From Segetibacter sp. 3557_3 (lineage in GTDB: Bacteria > Bacteroidota > Bacteroidia > Chitinophagales > Chitinophagaceae), in contig NZ_SMSK01000004.1 in assembly GCF_004354985.1 (NCBI RefSeq), positions 371,842 through 435,841 on the forward strand: DNA of 64,000 nt. Direction: 5' to 3'. Position 1 is the stretch's first letter, and each line of letters opens with the position of its first letter. Under the pieces are notes generated by a model. It made no database searches and had not been told where the DNA came from. It worked only from the letters and a program-made list of their open reading frames with translations. Positions 25,685 to 36,100 of the stretch are shown piece by piece. The position numbers and the translations under genes are program-made.

Positions 25685-26842
25685 ATGCAAGCTACCGATA
25701 TTCAGATACGTACAAAACCGGTTTTCAAAAAGGTTTTTCCCGATGAAAACCACAAGTTTCAACCCTTGCCAGCTCCTTGTGGCAACTGGCCATATTCGCT
25801 CGATATCAAACAGGTGCTTGAACTTCCGGACGATAATAAACTGGTCTTCCACATGGTTGGTGATACGGGCAGTGTGCGTGAGCCAACATTTCAACACCTT
25901 GTTTCAGCCCAGATGGTCAAACAAATTACAGCGGCGCCGGATCCCGCAGATAAACCACTTTTTTTGTACCACCTTGGCGACCTGGTTTACAAGTATGGCG
26001 AAGCCGAGGAATATTACCGCCAGTTTTTTGAACCTTACAAAAATTATCCAAACCCGGTATTTGCGATACCCGGCAACCATGATAGCGATATCAACCCATT
26101 AAACCCCAAACCATATAAAAGTCTCGATGCTTTTACCAGCGTATTTTGTGGTGAAGAGCCTCATGAAATCGAGTTGGCCGCGGAAACCCATCGAAGGAGT
26201 ATGATTCAGCCAAACGTTTATTGGACCCTGCAGACCCCTGTCGCAACGATAATCGGCATGTACACCAATGTGCCGAAGTATGGGGTTGTCACGCCTGAGC
26301 AAAGGGATTGGCTCATATCGCAGCTACAATCTGCGCGTAAAGACATTGAAAAAGCCGTGGTATTATGTTTACATCATGCACCGTATTCCGCTGATGTCAA
26401 CCATGGCTCCAGTCGCTATCTCGTTGACTTGCTTGAAGGGGTATTTTCCGAAGCCAGGGCAAAACCCGACATTGTATTTAGTGGACATGTCCACAATTAC
26501 CAGAGGTTTAGTAAAAAGTATCCCGACGGTAAGGTGGTGCCCTTCATTGTTTCCGGTGGGGGAGGTTACGACGAATTACATCCCATAGCCGAACCAGGTA
26601 ACCCGGGCTACGATGAGGACAGTCCCTTATTCGACAACGTTGCCCTTGAAAAGTATTGTGACCACCGGCATGGGTTCTTAAAGATTGCCATAGCAAAATC
26701 AGGCACTGGTCTGACCATCAACGGCGAATACTATTCTCTGCCGCATTCCATGTTAAAAGATGGTAGCCTGTCTGCAAAACTTACTGATGCGTTTGAAGTT
26801 GAAGTGAATAAAATTAACCATCCGGGAAATAGTGCACATTAG
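25685..26842 (+). CDS. Calcineurin-like metallophosphoesterase
   Basis: 385 residues from ATG 25685 (MQATDIQIRT); in-frame ATGs at 25628 and 25643 are possible. Metallophosphoesterase motifs appear in order: VGDTG (D-x-H replaced by D-x-G here), LGDLVY, PGNHDSD, LHHAPYS and SGHVHNYQRF. Acidic and His ligands for motifs II-V are present; only the first motif is changed. No signal peptide, so probably cytosolic. The closest named relatives are purple acid phosphatase-like proteins. Substrate unknown. It stands alone. Confidence 0.87.
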   Translation: MQATDIQIRTKPVFKKVFPDENHKFQPLPAPCGNWPYSLDIKQVLELPDDNKLVFHMVGDTGSVREPTFQHLVSAQMVKQITAAPDPADKPLFLYHLGDLVYKYGEAEEYYRQFFEPYKNYPNPVFAIPGNHDSDINPLNPKPYKSLDAFTSVFCGEEPHEIELAAETHRRSMIQPNVYWTLQTPVATIIGMYTNVPKYGVVTPEQRDWLISQLQSARKDIEKAVVLCLHHAPYSADVNHGSSRYLVDLLEGVFSEARAKPDIVFSGHVHNYQRFSKKYPDGKVVPFIVSGGGGYDELHPIAEPGNPGYDEDSPLFDNVALEKYCDHRHGFLKIAIAKSGTGLTINGEYYSLPHSMLKDGSLSAKLTDAFEVEVNKINHPGNSAH

Positions 26843-27165
26843 AAAACTTACACTATTTATGATACTTCGTATCGAACTACATCAATGGCCCGGCAACCTA
26901 ACGACATAGTATTACTGGTGGGGTCAAGCCAACTTCTTAGCCACTCAACTATTCAAAGTAGCGATGCCAGACCGAAAGGCTTAAACAAAATGGTTAACGA
27001 TTTGCTGCCCGTTAAAACTTTCTTCAAGTGATCACGCGTCTGGATCACTCCTGCCCATAGCATATACCTCATTACCAGTTTACCTGAATACCCGTCAAAT
27101 GCTATCTTTGGAACCTTTTTTAACCGGCATATTAGAATCGCAATCATAAACCCAAAGACGAGCCG
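26843..27165. other. Intergenic, nothing recognised
   Basis: 323 bp before the HAD gene. No gene, repeat copy or clear hairpin was seen. The region just before 27166 presumably holds the promoter of the HAD/CAT pair. Confidence 0.5.
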
Positions 27166-27855
27166 ATGAATATTAAAGTAATAGCTTTTGATGCTGACGA
27201 CACTTTATGGATCAATGAGCCGTACTTCCAGGAAACTGAACACAAGTTTAGCGAACTGATGGAGGAATATCTACCGCGGCATACCGCGCTTCGTGAGCTC
27301 CTGCAGGTAGAGGTCCAGAACTTACCCCTTTATGGATATGGTATTAAAGGCTTCATACTATCAATGATTGAAACAGCAATGAAGATTTCCGAAAATACGA
27401 TCAGCCTTGTTGCGGTGGAAAGAATAATAGGTTTTGGCAAAGCCTTACTGGCTAGACCCATTGAACTGCTCGACGGTGTTGAAGATGTTCTTATTGCTTT
27501 AAAACAGGATTACCGGTTGGTTGTTGCAACCAAGGGCGATCTGCTTGACCAGGAAAGAAAGCTTGCAAATTCCGGCATAGAACATCATTTCCACCATATC
27601 GAGATCATGTCAGACAAGAAAGAAAAAGATTACCGAAAACTTATCAAGCACCTTGACGTGCGTCCGGAAGAGTTTATGATGGTAGGCAATTCGCTTAAGT
27701 CGGATGTTATGCCGGTGATTGCAATGGGCGGTTATGGCTACCATATACCATATCATACAACCTGGGCACATGAACACGTAGAACACGCAATTGAACACGA
27801 CAACTTCAGGCAACTCACCAACATCAGGGAACTAATTCCTTTGTTATCAAAATGA
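27166..27855 (+). CDS. HAD-superfamily hydrolase
   Basis: 229 residues. HAD motif I is AFDADDTLW (D about 10 and 12), motif II is VVATKG (about 122-127), the conserved Lys is in the DKKEKDY region and motif IV is MVGNSLKSDVMP (about 172-183). The long helical insert after motif I indicates a type C1 cap. Such enzymes dephosphorylate small metabolites. It overlaps the next gene by 4 nt (ATGA), so the two are co-translated. Substrate unknown. Confidence 0.88.
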   Translation: MNIKVIAFDADDTLWINEPYFQETEHKFSELMEEYLPRHTALRELLQVEVQNLPLYGYGIKGFILSMIETAMKISENTISLVAVERIIGFGKALLARPIELLDGVEDVLIALKQDYRLVVATKGDLLDQERKLANSGIEHHFHHIEIMSDKKEKDYRKLIKHLDVRPEEFMMVGNSLKSDVMPVIAMGGYGYHIPYHTTWAHEHVEHAIEHDNFRQLTNIRELIPLLSK

Positions 27856-28478
27856 AACACTTTCTTGACCTGGAAAAGTGGAGTCGAAAAGAGCACTTCA
27901 ACTTTTTCAGCAAATTTGAAGAACCATTTTTCGGACTGACATCCTCTATTGATTGTACCGAAGCTTATGACCAATCCAAACTGCTGGGTCATTCCTTTTT
28001 TCTGTCGTACCTGCACAAAACATTAACCGCAGTAAACAGTATTGAATCATTTCGGTATCGTATAGTGGACAACAGTGTTGCGGTGTACGACCAGGTAAAT
28101 GCTTCACCCACGATCAACCGGCCAGATGGTACATTTGGTTTTTCTTATATCGACTATCATAGCGATTTTACCGAATTCGCTCACCATGCCCTGCTCGAAA
28201 TTGATCGGGTGCGAAACAGCCAGGGCCTTGTGCCTGCAGTCTCCGGTGAAAATGTGATCCATTTTTCTTCTATACCATGGGTCAGTTTCACGGCGATTTC
28301 ACATGCACGGGCTTTCAGTTTTAAAGACAGTATCCCAAAGGTCTCGTTCGGTAAGATGGTTGATGTTAATGGCAGGAAAACGATGCCTGTTTCAGTTCAT
28401 GTGCATCATGCACTCATGGATGGTTTTCACGTTGGGCAATTTCTTGACCTGTTGCAGGATTTGATGCAAATGCGTTGA
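27852..28478 (+). CDS. Chloramphenicol acetyltransferase-like (CATA) protein
   Basis: 208 residues, the normal CAT trimer subunit size. The catalytic HHxxxDG is intact at 185-191 (HHALMDGFHVGQF), and the substrate-side segments (YDQVNASPTI, GFSYIDYH, IPWVSFTAIS) follow the CatA pattern. CAT acetylates the 3-hydroxyl of chloramphenicol with acetyl-CoA. Chromosomal Bacteroidota homologues are often of unproven substrate, so resistance is not shown. The 4-nt overlap with the HAD gene suggests a shared metabolic job rather than a resistance cassette. Confidence 0.85.
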   Translation: MKHFLDLEKWSRKEHFNFFSKFEEPFFGLTSSIDCTEAYDQSKLLGHSFFLSYLHKTLTAVNSIESFRYRIVDNSVAVYDQVNASPTINRPDGTFGFSYIDYHSDFTEFAHHALLEIDRVRNSQGLVPAVSGENVIHFSSIPWVSFTAISHARAFSFKDSIPKVSFGKMVDVNGRKTMPVSVHVHHALMDGFHVGQFLDLLQDLMQMR

Positions 28479-28615
28479 AGTAGGGGTAAGTATTCGGATC
28501 GCCGCCCGGTAAATTGATATACGATTGCCGATTTACACGCTGGTAAGAAAAAGCCGGAGCACATATTGTGCACCGGCAAAGTCTAGACTGTTTTCAAGTT
28601 TGGAACACCTTGCAA

Positions 28616-28981
28616 TTACTGTTGTTCCGGGATGAATTTCATCGAAATAGAATTTACGCAGTGGCGGGTATTCTTCGATGTCAGGCGCTCGCCTTCGAAC
28701 ACATGGCCAAGGTGTGCATCGCAGGTTGCACAAACAATTTCAACCCTTCTGCCGTCCGCATCCGGTACCCGTTTAACGGCACCCGGTATTTCGTCATCAA
28801 AACTCGGCCAGCCGCAATGGGAGTCGAACTTATCGGCTGAACGATATAAAGGTGTGTTGCAGCGCCTGCATACATACGTGCCAGGAAGCTTGGTGTTATT
28901 GTACTCCCCGGAAAAAGGGCGTTCTGTTCCTTTGTGTACAATTATCCTTTCCTCTTCCGGTGTCAGTTCATTATAGTTCAT
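28616..28981 (-). CDS. msrB: Peptide-methionine (R)-S-oxide reductase MsrB
   Basis: 121 residues. Zinc-binding CxxC pairs are visible (CRRC near 38-41, CATC near 84-87), as are GWPSF (about 57-61), GHVFEG and the catalytic Cys in [12 protein letters not shown] (about 105). It reduces methionine-R-sulfoxide in oxidised proteins using thioredoxin. No signal peptide, so it is the cytosolic form. It runs convergent to the CAT-like gene. Confidence 0.96.
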   Translation of the reverse strand: MNYNELTPEEERIIVHKGTERPFSGEYNNTKLPGTYVCRRCNTPLYRSADKFDSHCGWPSFDDEIPGAVKRVPDADGRRVEIVCATCDAHLGHVFEGERLTSKNTRHCVNSISMKFIPEQQ

Positions 28982-29213
28982 ATCGATGTTTTTATAAAGG
29001 TAACAACAGCATAGTGTTTTGGTTCAAAAAGAGCTTAGTGCCGGGTACTGCAGTCGTTGAATTCGAGCTTCAAGGTTATACTTAGGCTTTCTATTGCCCT
29101 GATGGTAAAAAGGGTTGCCTGGAAGCCCATGTGACCAGCCCCGATAGGGTAAGTCGGGCAGGAGTACACGGGCACTTTGCGCAACTTGTTATACTCAGGA
29201 ATAAGCTATAGGC

Positions 29214-29239
29214 TTTGATAAAGCTATTTTCGTACTTTG
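29214..29239 (+). promoter_or_regulatory. Bacteroidota-type promoter before the ROK gene
   Basis: TTTG at 29214-29217 and TACTTTG at 29233-29239 have the 19-bp start-to-start spacing of the -33/-7 elements. The second element is one base shorter than TAnnTTTG. Start codon 46 bp downstream. Confidence 0.5.
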
Positions 29240-29284
29240 GTGTCCTTCTTTTGGTTTTTATCTGGTAATTCAAACAACTGAAAC

Positions 29285-30277
29285 ATGGACTACGGGAACG
29301 AGCTTGCTATTGGAATTGATATCGGGGGTACCAACACGAAATATGGAATAGTAAATCATCGTGGAGTCATCTTACAAAAGGGCGAGCTCAAAACCGACAT
29401 CTACGAAAAGGTCGAACCATTCATTGATGCGTTGTATGAAAAGCTTGCACCTATTGTCGACCTGAATAGTGGGGAGGGCGCACTAAAAGGTATCGGCATA
29501 GGCGCACCCAATGCCAATTACTACAATGGTACAATAGAGCATGCCCCAAACCTGAACTGGAAAGGTGTGATCCCGTTTGCCAGGATGGTGAGTGAACGGT
29601 TTGGACTTCCCTGTTCGATTACCAATGACGCTAATGCAGCAGCGGTCGGCGAAATGAGTTATGGTGCTGCAAGAGGAATGAAAAACTTTATCATGATTAC
29701 CCTTGGCACCGGTGTGGGTAGCGGTATTGTTGCAAATGGGCAGCTGATCTATGGTGAAGATGGTTTTGCTGGTGAGCTTGGCCATACAATCGTGCGTTAT
29801 GGTGGGCGCAAACATCCCTCCACAGGCCTGCTTGGCTCCCTCGAAGCATATGCAAGCGCAACGGGGATCGTGGTTACGGCAAAAGAAATGATCAGGGACT
29901 CAGCTGAACCCAGTCTCCTCCGTGACCTGAACGATGAACTGACTTCCAAAACGATATTCGAGTCTGCCTTGAAAGGGGACAAACTTGCCCGGGAAGTTTT
30001 CCGCTTTACCGGGCAGGTGCTGGGGGAAGCGTTGGCCAATTTTGTAATGTTTTCCTCACCTGAAGCCATCATCCTCTTTGGTGGTGTAATTAAAGCGGGT
30101 GATCTCTTGTTGGAACCAACAAAGCAATATATGGAGAAGAACCTTCTTCCCGTATTTCAAAATAAGGTCAAGATTATCTTTAGCGAATTAGAAGAAGCGG
30201 ATGCCGCGATACTTGGTGCCAGTGCCCTTGTTTGGGAAATGAAATATGAAGACAGCCGCTTTAGAAGCTCACTTTGA
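29285..30277 (+). CDS. ROK-family sugar kinase or regulator-like protein (glucokinase type)
   Basis: 330 residues. Phosphate motif IGIDIGGTNTKYGIV (about 9-23), catalytic Asp in ITNDANAAA (about 112-120), LGTGVGSGIV (about 140-149) and EAIILFGGV near residue 260 are present. No HTH is at the N-terminus, so it is a kinase rather than a repressor. The ROK zinc motif that normally has three Cys (CxCG...GC) is replaced: the segment GRKHPSTGLLGSLE (174-187) has no Cys. The following EAYASATG is kept. The gene may overlap slightly with the next, unrelated small gene's leader. Likely phosphorylates glucose or a related hexose. Confidence 0.9.
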   Translation: MDYGNELAIGIDIGGTNTKYGIVNHRGVILQKGELKTDIYEKVEPFIDALYEKLAPIVDLNSGEGALKGIGIGAPNANYYNGTIEHAPNLNWKGVIPFARMVSERFGLPCSITNDANAAAVGEMSYGAARGMKNFIMITLGTGVGSGIVANGQLIYGEDGFAGELGHTIVRYGGRKHPSTGLLGSLEAYASATGIVVTAKEMIRDSAEPSLLRDLNDELTSKTIFESALKGDKLAREVFRFTGQVLGEALANFVMFSSPEAIILFGGVIKAGDLLLEPTKQYMEKNLLPVFQNKVKIIFSELEEADAAILGASALVWEMKYEDSRFRSSL

Positions 30278-30355
30278 TCCTTTTAAAGATGGTCTCAGGC
30301 CTCCTGGACCCAGCGGAATACATAGGGCCATTTTTAAAACCTATAAATCGTTTTT

Positions 30356-30589
30356 ATGTCTTGTACCCGGATCAACAAAATCAGCATCGCCGGAGTGATT
30401 GGCTGCCTGATTGCCACTACCCTGGTATCATGTGGAAGGGAGTCATCACCCGAAGGAAGGATGTCGATAAAACTGGAAAGTGTTCAGCAAGAAATGTATG
30501 ACAGTATGAAGGCACAAAATGCGGCCATTCTTGATAGCCTTGGCAAGATACGCGAGGAACTCCGGGCACTCCGGCAGCAACTGCGTTAG
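30356..30589 (+). CDS. Small coiled-coil lipoprotein
   Basis: 77 residues. The hydrophobic start ends in a lipobox (TTLVSC, Cys about 26), then a charged region and an amphipathic helix with Leu/Ile heptads (SIKLESVQQEMYDSMKAQNAAILDSL, shown only in part by LDSLGKIREELRALRQQL). This resembles Lpp-like helical lipoproteins. It begins 79 bp after the ROK gene, same strand. Function unknown. Confidence 0.7.
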   Translation: MSCTRINKISIAGVIGCLIATTLVSCGRESSPEGRMSIKLESVQQEMYDSMKAQNAAILDSLGKIREELRALRQQLR

Positions 30590-30609
30590 ACCGTTACCGA
30601 TTGCTGTTT

Positions 30610-31209
30610 TCAAAATTCGGCCAATCCGGCCAGGCGATTATAGTCTTCGGGGGTGTCGATGTCAATGTATCCCTTCTCAAATACGACACTTTCCACATCT
30701 TGTGCATAAAGCGAAAGTAGCTTGCGAGCGCCCTCATGACCCTGTAGTTGAAGCAATGCAGTAAAGTAATTCCGCTGAAAGAGTACGGGTGTTCCCTTCG
30801 ATTGTTGATAGGCTGCCGCAATAATCCCCTTGCCCGATAACAGGTGCTTACGGACCAATTCCTGAAAGATTGCAGCCGATATAAAAGGTTGATCGCAGAC
30901 GGCAAAAATTGCGAATTGAACCAAGGGTTTTTTTTCGAGCAACGTGGTAAGCCCGGCACTTATCGACGTTGCCATACCCGATGACCAATCTGGGTTGAAC
31001 ACAGTTAAAACCTGTAGTTCGTTCAGTCGTTGTTCAACCAAATCGTAATGTGCGCCCGTAACAACAATAATATCTTCAGCGTTTGCTTCCTTAGCAGCCA
31101 TAATGGTGCGTTCCAACAGCCCGGTACCTTCAAAGGGCAGGGTCTGCTTTGGTCGCCCCATTCGTGTTGAGTTACCTGCGGCGAGAATAATAATGTTGAG
31201 GTCGGTCAT
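30610..31209 (-). CDS. MobA/MocA-like nucleotidyltransferase
   Basis: 199 residues, one GT-A nucleotidyltransferase domain. Key parts: IILAAGNSTRMGRPKQTLPFEG (the NTP-binding loop, about 6-27), FNPDWSSGMATSI (about 71-83), FAVCDQPF (metal-binding Asp, about 103-110) and IDIDTPEDY near the end. This pattern is that of molybdopterin cytidylyl/guanylyltransferases used for xanthine-dehydrogenase-type enzymes. The Mo-hydroxylase at 8.6-11.2 kb is a plausible client, though 20 kb away. Alternative: another sugar or isoprenoid nucleotidyltransferase. Confidence 0.8.
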   Translation of the reverse strand: MTDLNIIILAAGNSTRMGRPKQTLPFEGTGLLERTIMAAKEANAEDIIVVTGAHYDLVEQRLNELQVLTVFNPDWSSGMATSISAGLTTLLEKKPLVQFAIFAVCDQPFISAAIFQELVRKHLLSGKGIIAAAYQQSKGTPVLFQRNYFTALLQLQGHEGARKLLSLYAQDVESVVFEKGYIDIDTPEDYNRLAGLAEF

Positions 31210-31233
31210 TAGGACGGTGTTGATGTATCAGGT

Positions 31234-31390
31234 AGAAGTTGATAGGTTGATTAGTTGATAGGTTGACATGTTGATTAACGAATCCATGAATAGTTGAACA
31301 GCTTGCTGGTAACGATGATCCAGTTTACTGTAGCCCATTTCTACTTTCTACTTTTTTACTTTCTACATCTTGACTTTTTACTTCCACTTT
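31234..31390 (-). repeat. Array (modules A and B) pointing at the MobA-like start
   Basis: On the minus strand, A-type units (AAAAAGTCAAGATGTAGAAAG, 31390-31340) precede B-type units (TCAACATGTCAACCTATCAAC, 31280-31234), ending 25 bp before the ATG at 31209. Order and direction relative to the gene match the other arrays. The start of the sigma factor gene lies on the other side. Confidence 0.75.
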
Positions 31391-31457
31391 GTCTTATGTT
31401 TTTGCTCCGGTTGTTTTACCGCTTACATTTATAATTTTACATTTTCACTTACCCTTA

Positions 31458-32048
31458 TTGACCGATCTCAACGATAAACAACTTTTAGAAGCCGTACGGC
31501 AACACGAGGCCTGGGCGTTTGAAGAATTGTTTAACCGGTATTGGCATCCGCTATATGAAACGGCTTATAAAAAACTTCAAAGCCGCGAAGACGCTCGCGA
31601 CATCGTTCAGGATGTTTGGTTGTCATTCTGGAACAACGTTGAAACGGTAACCGTTGACGAACATCTCGGGCCATATCTTTTTACCGCCCTGCGAAACAAA
31701 ATCCTTCATTTCTATAGCCGCAATAAAGTTCGGCTTGCGTTTGTAACCCAACAATTTAGCATACCGGTATACGAAAGTGGTGTGCCCGCCACTGCCCTCG
31801 AACTTAAAGAATTGAAAGCTGTTGTGTTCGACGAGGTTCAAAAGATGCCCGGCAGAATGCAGCAGATTTACGACCTCAGCAGGAACCGTCACCTCTCCAT
31901 AGCCGAAATTGCAGAACACCTGAACCTTGCCCCGCAAACCGTAAAAAACCAGCTGCATAATGCACTGGAAAGGCTCCGCACAAGATTGTCGCGGTACAAT
32001 GCTAATCTAATCGTCTTATTTGTGATTGCAGGTGTTAAGCAATTGTAA
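31458..32048 (+). CDS. ECF RNA polymerase sigma-70 factor, Bacteroidota type
   Basis: 197 residues from TTG 31458 (MTDLNDKQLLEAV). No in-frame ATG is nearby, and a longer frame from TTG 31389 would add a leader of array-derived residues. Region 2: AFEELFNRYWHPLYETAYKKL ... DARDIVQDVWLSFW. Region 4: RMQQIYDLSRNRHLSIAEIAEHLNL with VKNQLHNALERLR. There is no ATP-binding or sensor domain. It directly precedes fecR, susC and susD, so it should activate that locus when released by FecR. Confidence 0.88.
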   Translation: MTDLNDKQLLEAVRQHEAWAFEELFNRYWHPLYETAYKKLQSREDARDIVQDVWLSFWNNVETVTVDEHLGPYLFTALRNKILHFYSRNKVRLAFVTQQFSIPVYESGVPATALELKELKAVVFDEVQKMPGRMQQIYDLSRNRHLSIAEIAEHLNLAPQTVKNQLHNALERLRTRLSRYNANLIVLFVIAGVKQL

Positions 32049-32104
32049 AATTATTTTTATTTCATCTGGTACTATGCGCTTCGTTAAAGGTTAATCATTC
32101 GATT

Positions 32105-33103
32105 ATGGGCACCGAGCAGGATTTCGAACGATTGCACGAACAAATAACGGCATATGTAAACAACAGCTGTAGCGATGCAGACCAGTTGGCAGTGGAACAA
32201 TGGTACGAACAATTGGACACCGGCGAGGCCGAATTGGAACCTGAAGAGAAAGCATTGGTGGCCACAGAGATTTACGAGGGATTACTTGCAAGAAAAACCG
32301 ACCGCAATGCAGGAACTTCTACGCTAAGAAGACTCGCTCCCGCCCGCAGGAGATCCGTTACCCGAAAGCTGTTTGCCATAGCCGCAATTTTCCTGGTAGT
32401 GGTGGGTATAGGAACCATTATATACCTGCTAAATACCGGGCAACAGGCAAGTTTTTCTACTGCTTACGGAAAAACGGACACGGTTTTTTTACCGGATCAC
32501 TCAGCCGTGGTACTCAATGCAAATTCGTCGATACGGTATGCAAAGCGCTGGAACCCGGATCAGCCCCGGGAGGTATGGCTCGACGGCGAGGCACTTTTTA
32601 TGGTGACCAACTTGCGTGAAAAAGGTTCTTCCAGTAAAGGTGATCACTTTCTTGTACACGTAAAAAACGCAACTGTCGAGGTGCTTGGAACGGTGTTTAA
32701 TATTCGCGAAAGACGGGGCAAAACGGAGATTGTACTGCAGAAAGGTTCAATTAAAGTAGCGTTCAGCAACCAATCTAAAGCGGTTAAACTTTCGCCTGGT
32801 CAGATGATAATCGTTGAAGATGCGGGTAAAAAGATTACCCAAACGAAAACGAAAGCTGATGATTACACTGCGTGGACCCAACAAAAGCTGATTCTTGCCG
32901 ATCCAACATTACAGAACATTATAGCATACCTGGAAGATAATTATGGTAAAAAAATCATCTTGTCTCAGCCGGAGCTTGCCCAACGGCGCATCGGGGGAAC
33001 CCTGATGATCGACAACCTGGAGGATGCCCTTTTTATTCTTTCGAAAACGCTGGATCTCACAATCACTGCCGAAGGCGATCGATTGTTCATTTCGCCCAGG
33101 TAA
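32105..33103 (+). CDS. FecR-family anti-sigma factor
   Basis: 332 residues. Cytosolic N-terminus (about 1-80), one membrane helix (KLFAIAAIFLVVVGIGTIIYLL, about 88-109), and a periplasmic FecR domain (about 120-230) with VFLPDHSAVVLNANSSIRY and VWLDGEALFMV. The C-terminal DUF4974-like STN domain ends LTITAEGDRLFISPR. It holds the sigma factor at the membrane until the SusC plug signals across the periplasm. It lies 56 bp after the sigma gene and 25 bp before susC. Confidence 0.93.
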   Translation: MGTEQDFERLHEQITAYVNNSCSDADQLAVEQWYEQLDTGEAELEPEEKALVATEIYEGLLARKTDRNAGTSTLRRLAPARRRSVTRKLFAIAAIFLVVVGIGTIIYLLNTGQQASFSTAYGKTDTVFLPDHSAVVLNANSSIRYAKRWNPDQPREVWLDGEALFMVTNLREKGSSSKGDHFLVHVKNATVEVLGTVFNIRERRGKTEIVLQKGSIKVAFSNQSKAVKLSPGQMIIVEDAGKKITQTKTKADDYTAWTQQKLILADPTLQNIIAYLEDNYGKKIILSQPELAQRRIGGTLMIDNLEDALFILSKTLDLTITAEGDRLFISPR

Positions 33104-33128
33104 GTCATAAACACAAATCAACCCTAAG

Positions 33129-36100
33129 ATGAAAAAACTCGCACTCCGGATTGCGTTCCTGTCTTTTTGCGTAGTTACATGGGCAAACATGCATGCACAA
33201 ACTACATCGGTTAAATCGGTCAGCCTTACCGATGCGCTCAAAAGAATAACCCGCGTTTTTGGCACCGAATTCATTTACGACAAACAGCTACTGCAGGCAA
33301 AAACAACCTCGTATAATCTTGAAAACATTAAGGGTAAGCAGGTAGAAGACGTGCTAAAAGCTGTACTCTACCCGAACGACTTTGTGTTTTTGTACATCAA
33401 AAACAACTACTACACCATCGTTCCAAAAGACAGGGTAGGGGCACCAACCCCAAGTCCTGCTGTTGTTCGTACGTCGGCACCTGTTGCTCTACCAGCTGCC
33501 GGACAACAATCAACGGTGAACAGGATTACCGGAACGGTGTTTTCGAACAAAACCGAACCCGTAAGCGGGGCCAGCATCAGTGCTCAACATGCAGGCACCG
33601 GTACTACAACCGACAATAATGGCCAGTTCACAATCCTGGTTAAACCAAACGACGTGCTGGTGATCTCCTCTGTGGGTTTCCAGGCACAAGAGGTTCGTAT
33701 TGGCAGCGAGTCGACCCTCCGGATCAACCTCGAGTCGCAGCAAAAGCACCTTGACGAAGTGGTTGTTATTGGTTATGGTACCACCACCGCGCGGCGGAGC
33801 ACCGGTTCAGTAAGCTCAATTACTGCTGCTGAAATCGGAAAGCAGCCTGTTGGTAACCCACTGGCAACCTTACCCGGAAGGATCGCCGGTACCCTGGTTG
33901 CACAGAATAATGGTTTGCCGGGCAGCGCCGTTCAGTTGCAGATCCGCGGGCAGGGATCGCTATCTTCCGGTACCATTCCTTTATATGTAATCGACGGTGT
34001 TCCTTTCACCAATTTCAACGGTGGGTCACCTGCCACGGATAACTTAAATGCGTTTGGCGTTTCCGGCGCCAGTGGCGGCATAAGTCCATTTGGCATGATC
34101 AACCCTGCCGATATCGAAAGGATCGATATTCTTAAAGATGCTGATGCCACATCGATATATGGCTCCCGCGGCGCTAACGGGGTTGTGCTGATTACAACCA
34201 AGAGGGGCAAAGCAGGCAAAACCAGGCTCGACTTCAACGTGAGGAGTGGTACAACAAGATTAAACCGTTATATACCGATGCTTGGCCTGCAGGAATACCT
34301 GGCGCTCAGGCGCGAAGCTTTTAAAAATGATGGGATTACGCCAAACGCAAACAATGCACCCGACCTCCTGGTTTGGGACACCACAAAAGCAACCGATTGG
34401 CAAAGGAGATTCCTCGGCGGCACCGGCAACCTTGCTGAAGCTCAGGCAACACTCTCAGGAGGCGACGCACGCACCCGGTTCTTATTTAATACAAGTTATC
34501 GTAGAGAAAGCACCATCTTTCCGGGCGACAATGCCGATAAACGTTTTTCTACAAGGTTAAACGTTGAGCATACTTCAGTAAACGGCAAGTTCAATGCTTC
34601 GTTTAACGCGAGCTATTCCAATGCCAATACCAACCTGATTACTTCGGATATCAGTTCGGTGTATAATCTTCCGCCAAACCTGCCGCTGTACGATACAGCA
34701 GGCAAGCTGTTTTGGGCTCCCGGGTTCACTAATCCTTTGTCTAACCTCATCAAGCGGTACAAGGGTACTACTACGAATCTTATTGGCAACGCAGTACTGC
34801 GGTATACCATATTGCCCGGTTTAAACCTGAAATCAAACTTTGGCTATACCACCACCGACCTCGATCAAAATACCACCAACCCTGCGTCGTCGCAAAATCC
34901 CGTAAATAACCCGGTAAGCTCTGCGGTATTCTCATTCAACAAGGCGCAAAACTGGATTGTTGAACCAACCCTTGAATACATTACCAAAATCAGCGAAGGC
35001 AGATTTACTGCCCTGGCAGGAGCAAGCTGGCAGCACAACACCTCCAAGGGGCAATTTCTTACCGGCACCAATTACAGCAGCGAAGCTTTGCTGGGTACAT
35101 TATCAGGTGCTGGCCTGGTAACGGTTAATTACAATAACATCGTCGAATATAAATACAATGCATTTTTCGGCCGGCTTAATTACGACTGGAAAGGGAAGTA
35201 CATTGTTAATGCGACTTTCAGGAGAGATGGGTCCTCACGCTTTGGGCCCAATAACCGGTTTGGTAACTTCGGGGCAATCGGTGCGGCGTGGGTATTTTCA
35301 GACGAGGAGTTCCTGAAGAACTCGGGTGTTCTAAGCTTTGGTAAGCTTCGTGGCAGCTACGGTACAACAGGTAACGACCAAATTTCAAATTACCTCTACC
35401 TTCCGCTTTACTCTTCTACCACTATATATTTGAATAATCCGGCAATTTTGCCGGTAACGCTTCCGAACGCAGATATCCAGTGGGAAACAACCCGGAAACT
35501 TGAGGCTGCTGTTGACCTCGGTTTCTTCAAAAACAGGATATTGTTTACTGCTAACTACTACCGCAACCGGTCAAGCGACCAGATATCTTTTGTAAGTGTT
35601 CCCCTTCAATCGGGCTATAACTCCATCACAGCAAACCTGCCTGCAGTTATCCAAAATACCGGGCTCGAACTTGAACTGAGCACCACCAACATTAGTAGTA
35701 AAGACTTCAAATGGACTACATCACTAAACCTAACCTTTCCCAACAACAAACTGGTAGATTTTCCAAACCTCGCCAGTTCATTTTATAGTACCAGTTATAT
35801 CATCGGTCAGCCAATAAACCTTACTCGGGTATACCACTACCTCGGGGTGGATCCAACCAATGGCCGCGCCACCTTCGAGGATATCGATAAAGACGGAAGC
35901 ATCACTTTTGCCAACGACAGGGTTATAGCTCCAATTGGTACACCCTATTACGGGGGTTTAAATAATTCATTCTCGTACAAAAATCTCCAGTTCGACTTCT
36001 TCTTCCAGTTTAATCACCGTTTCGGCGCAACAAATATTCTAAACACCCGTCCGGGTGCCCTCATCAACCAAAATACCTCATATTTGAACCGTTGGATGAA

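Noticed and set aside
27852..28478. A chloramphenicol resistance gene.
   Set aside because: The fold and catalytic HHxxxDG are right, but the coupling to a HAD phosphatase and the lack of any mobile context argue against calling resistance.
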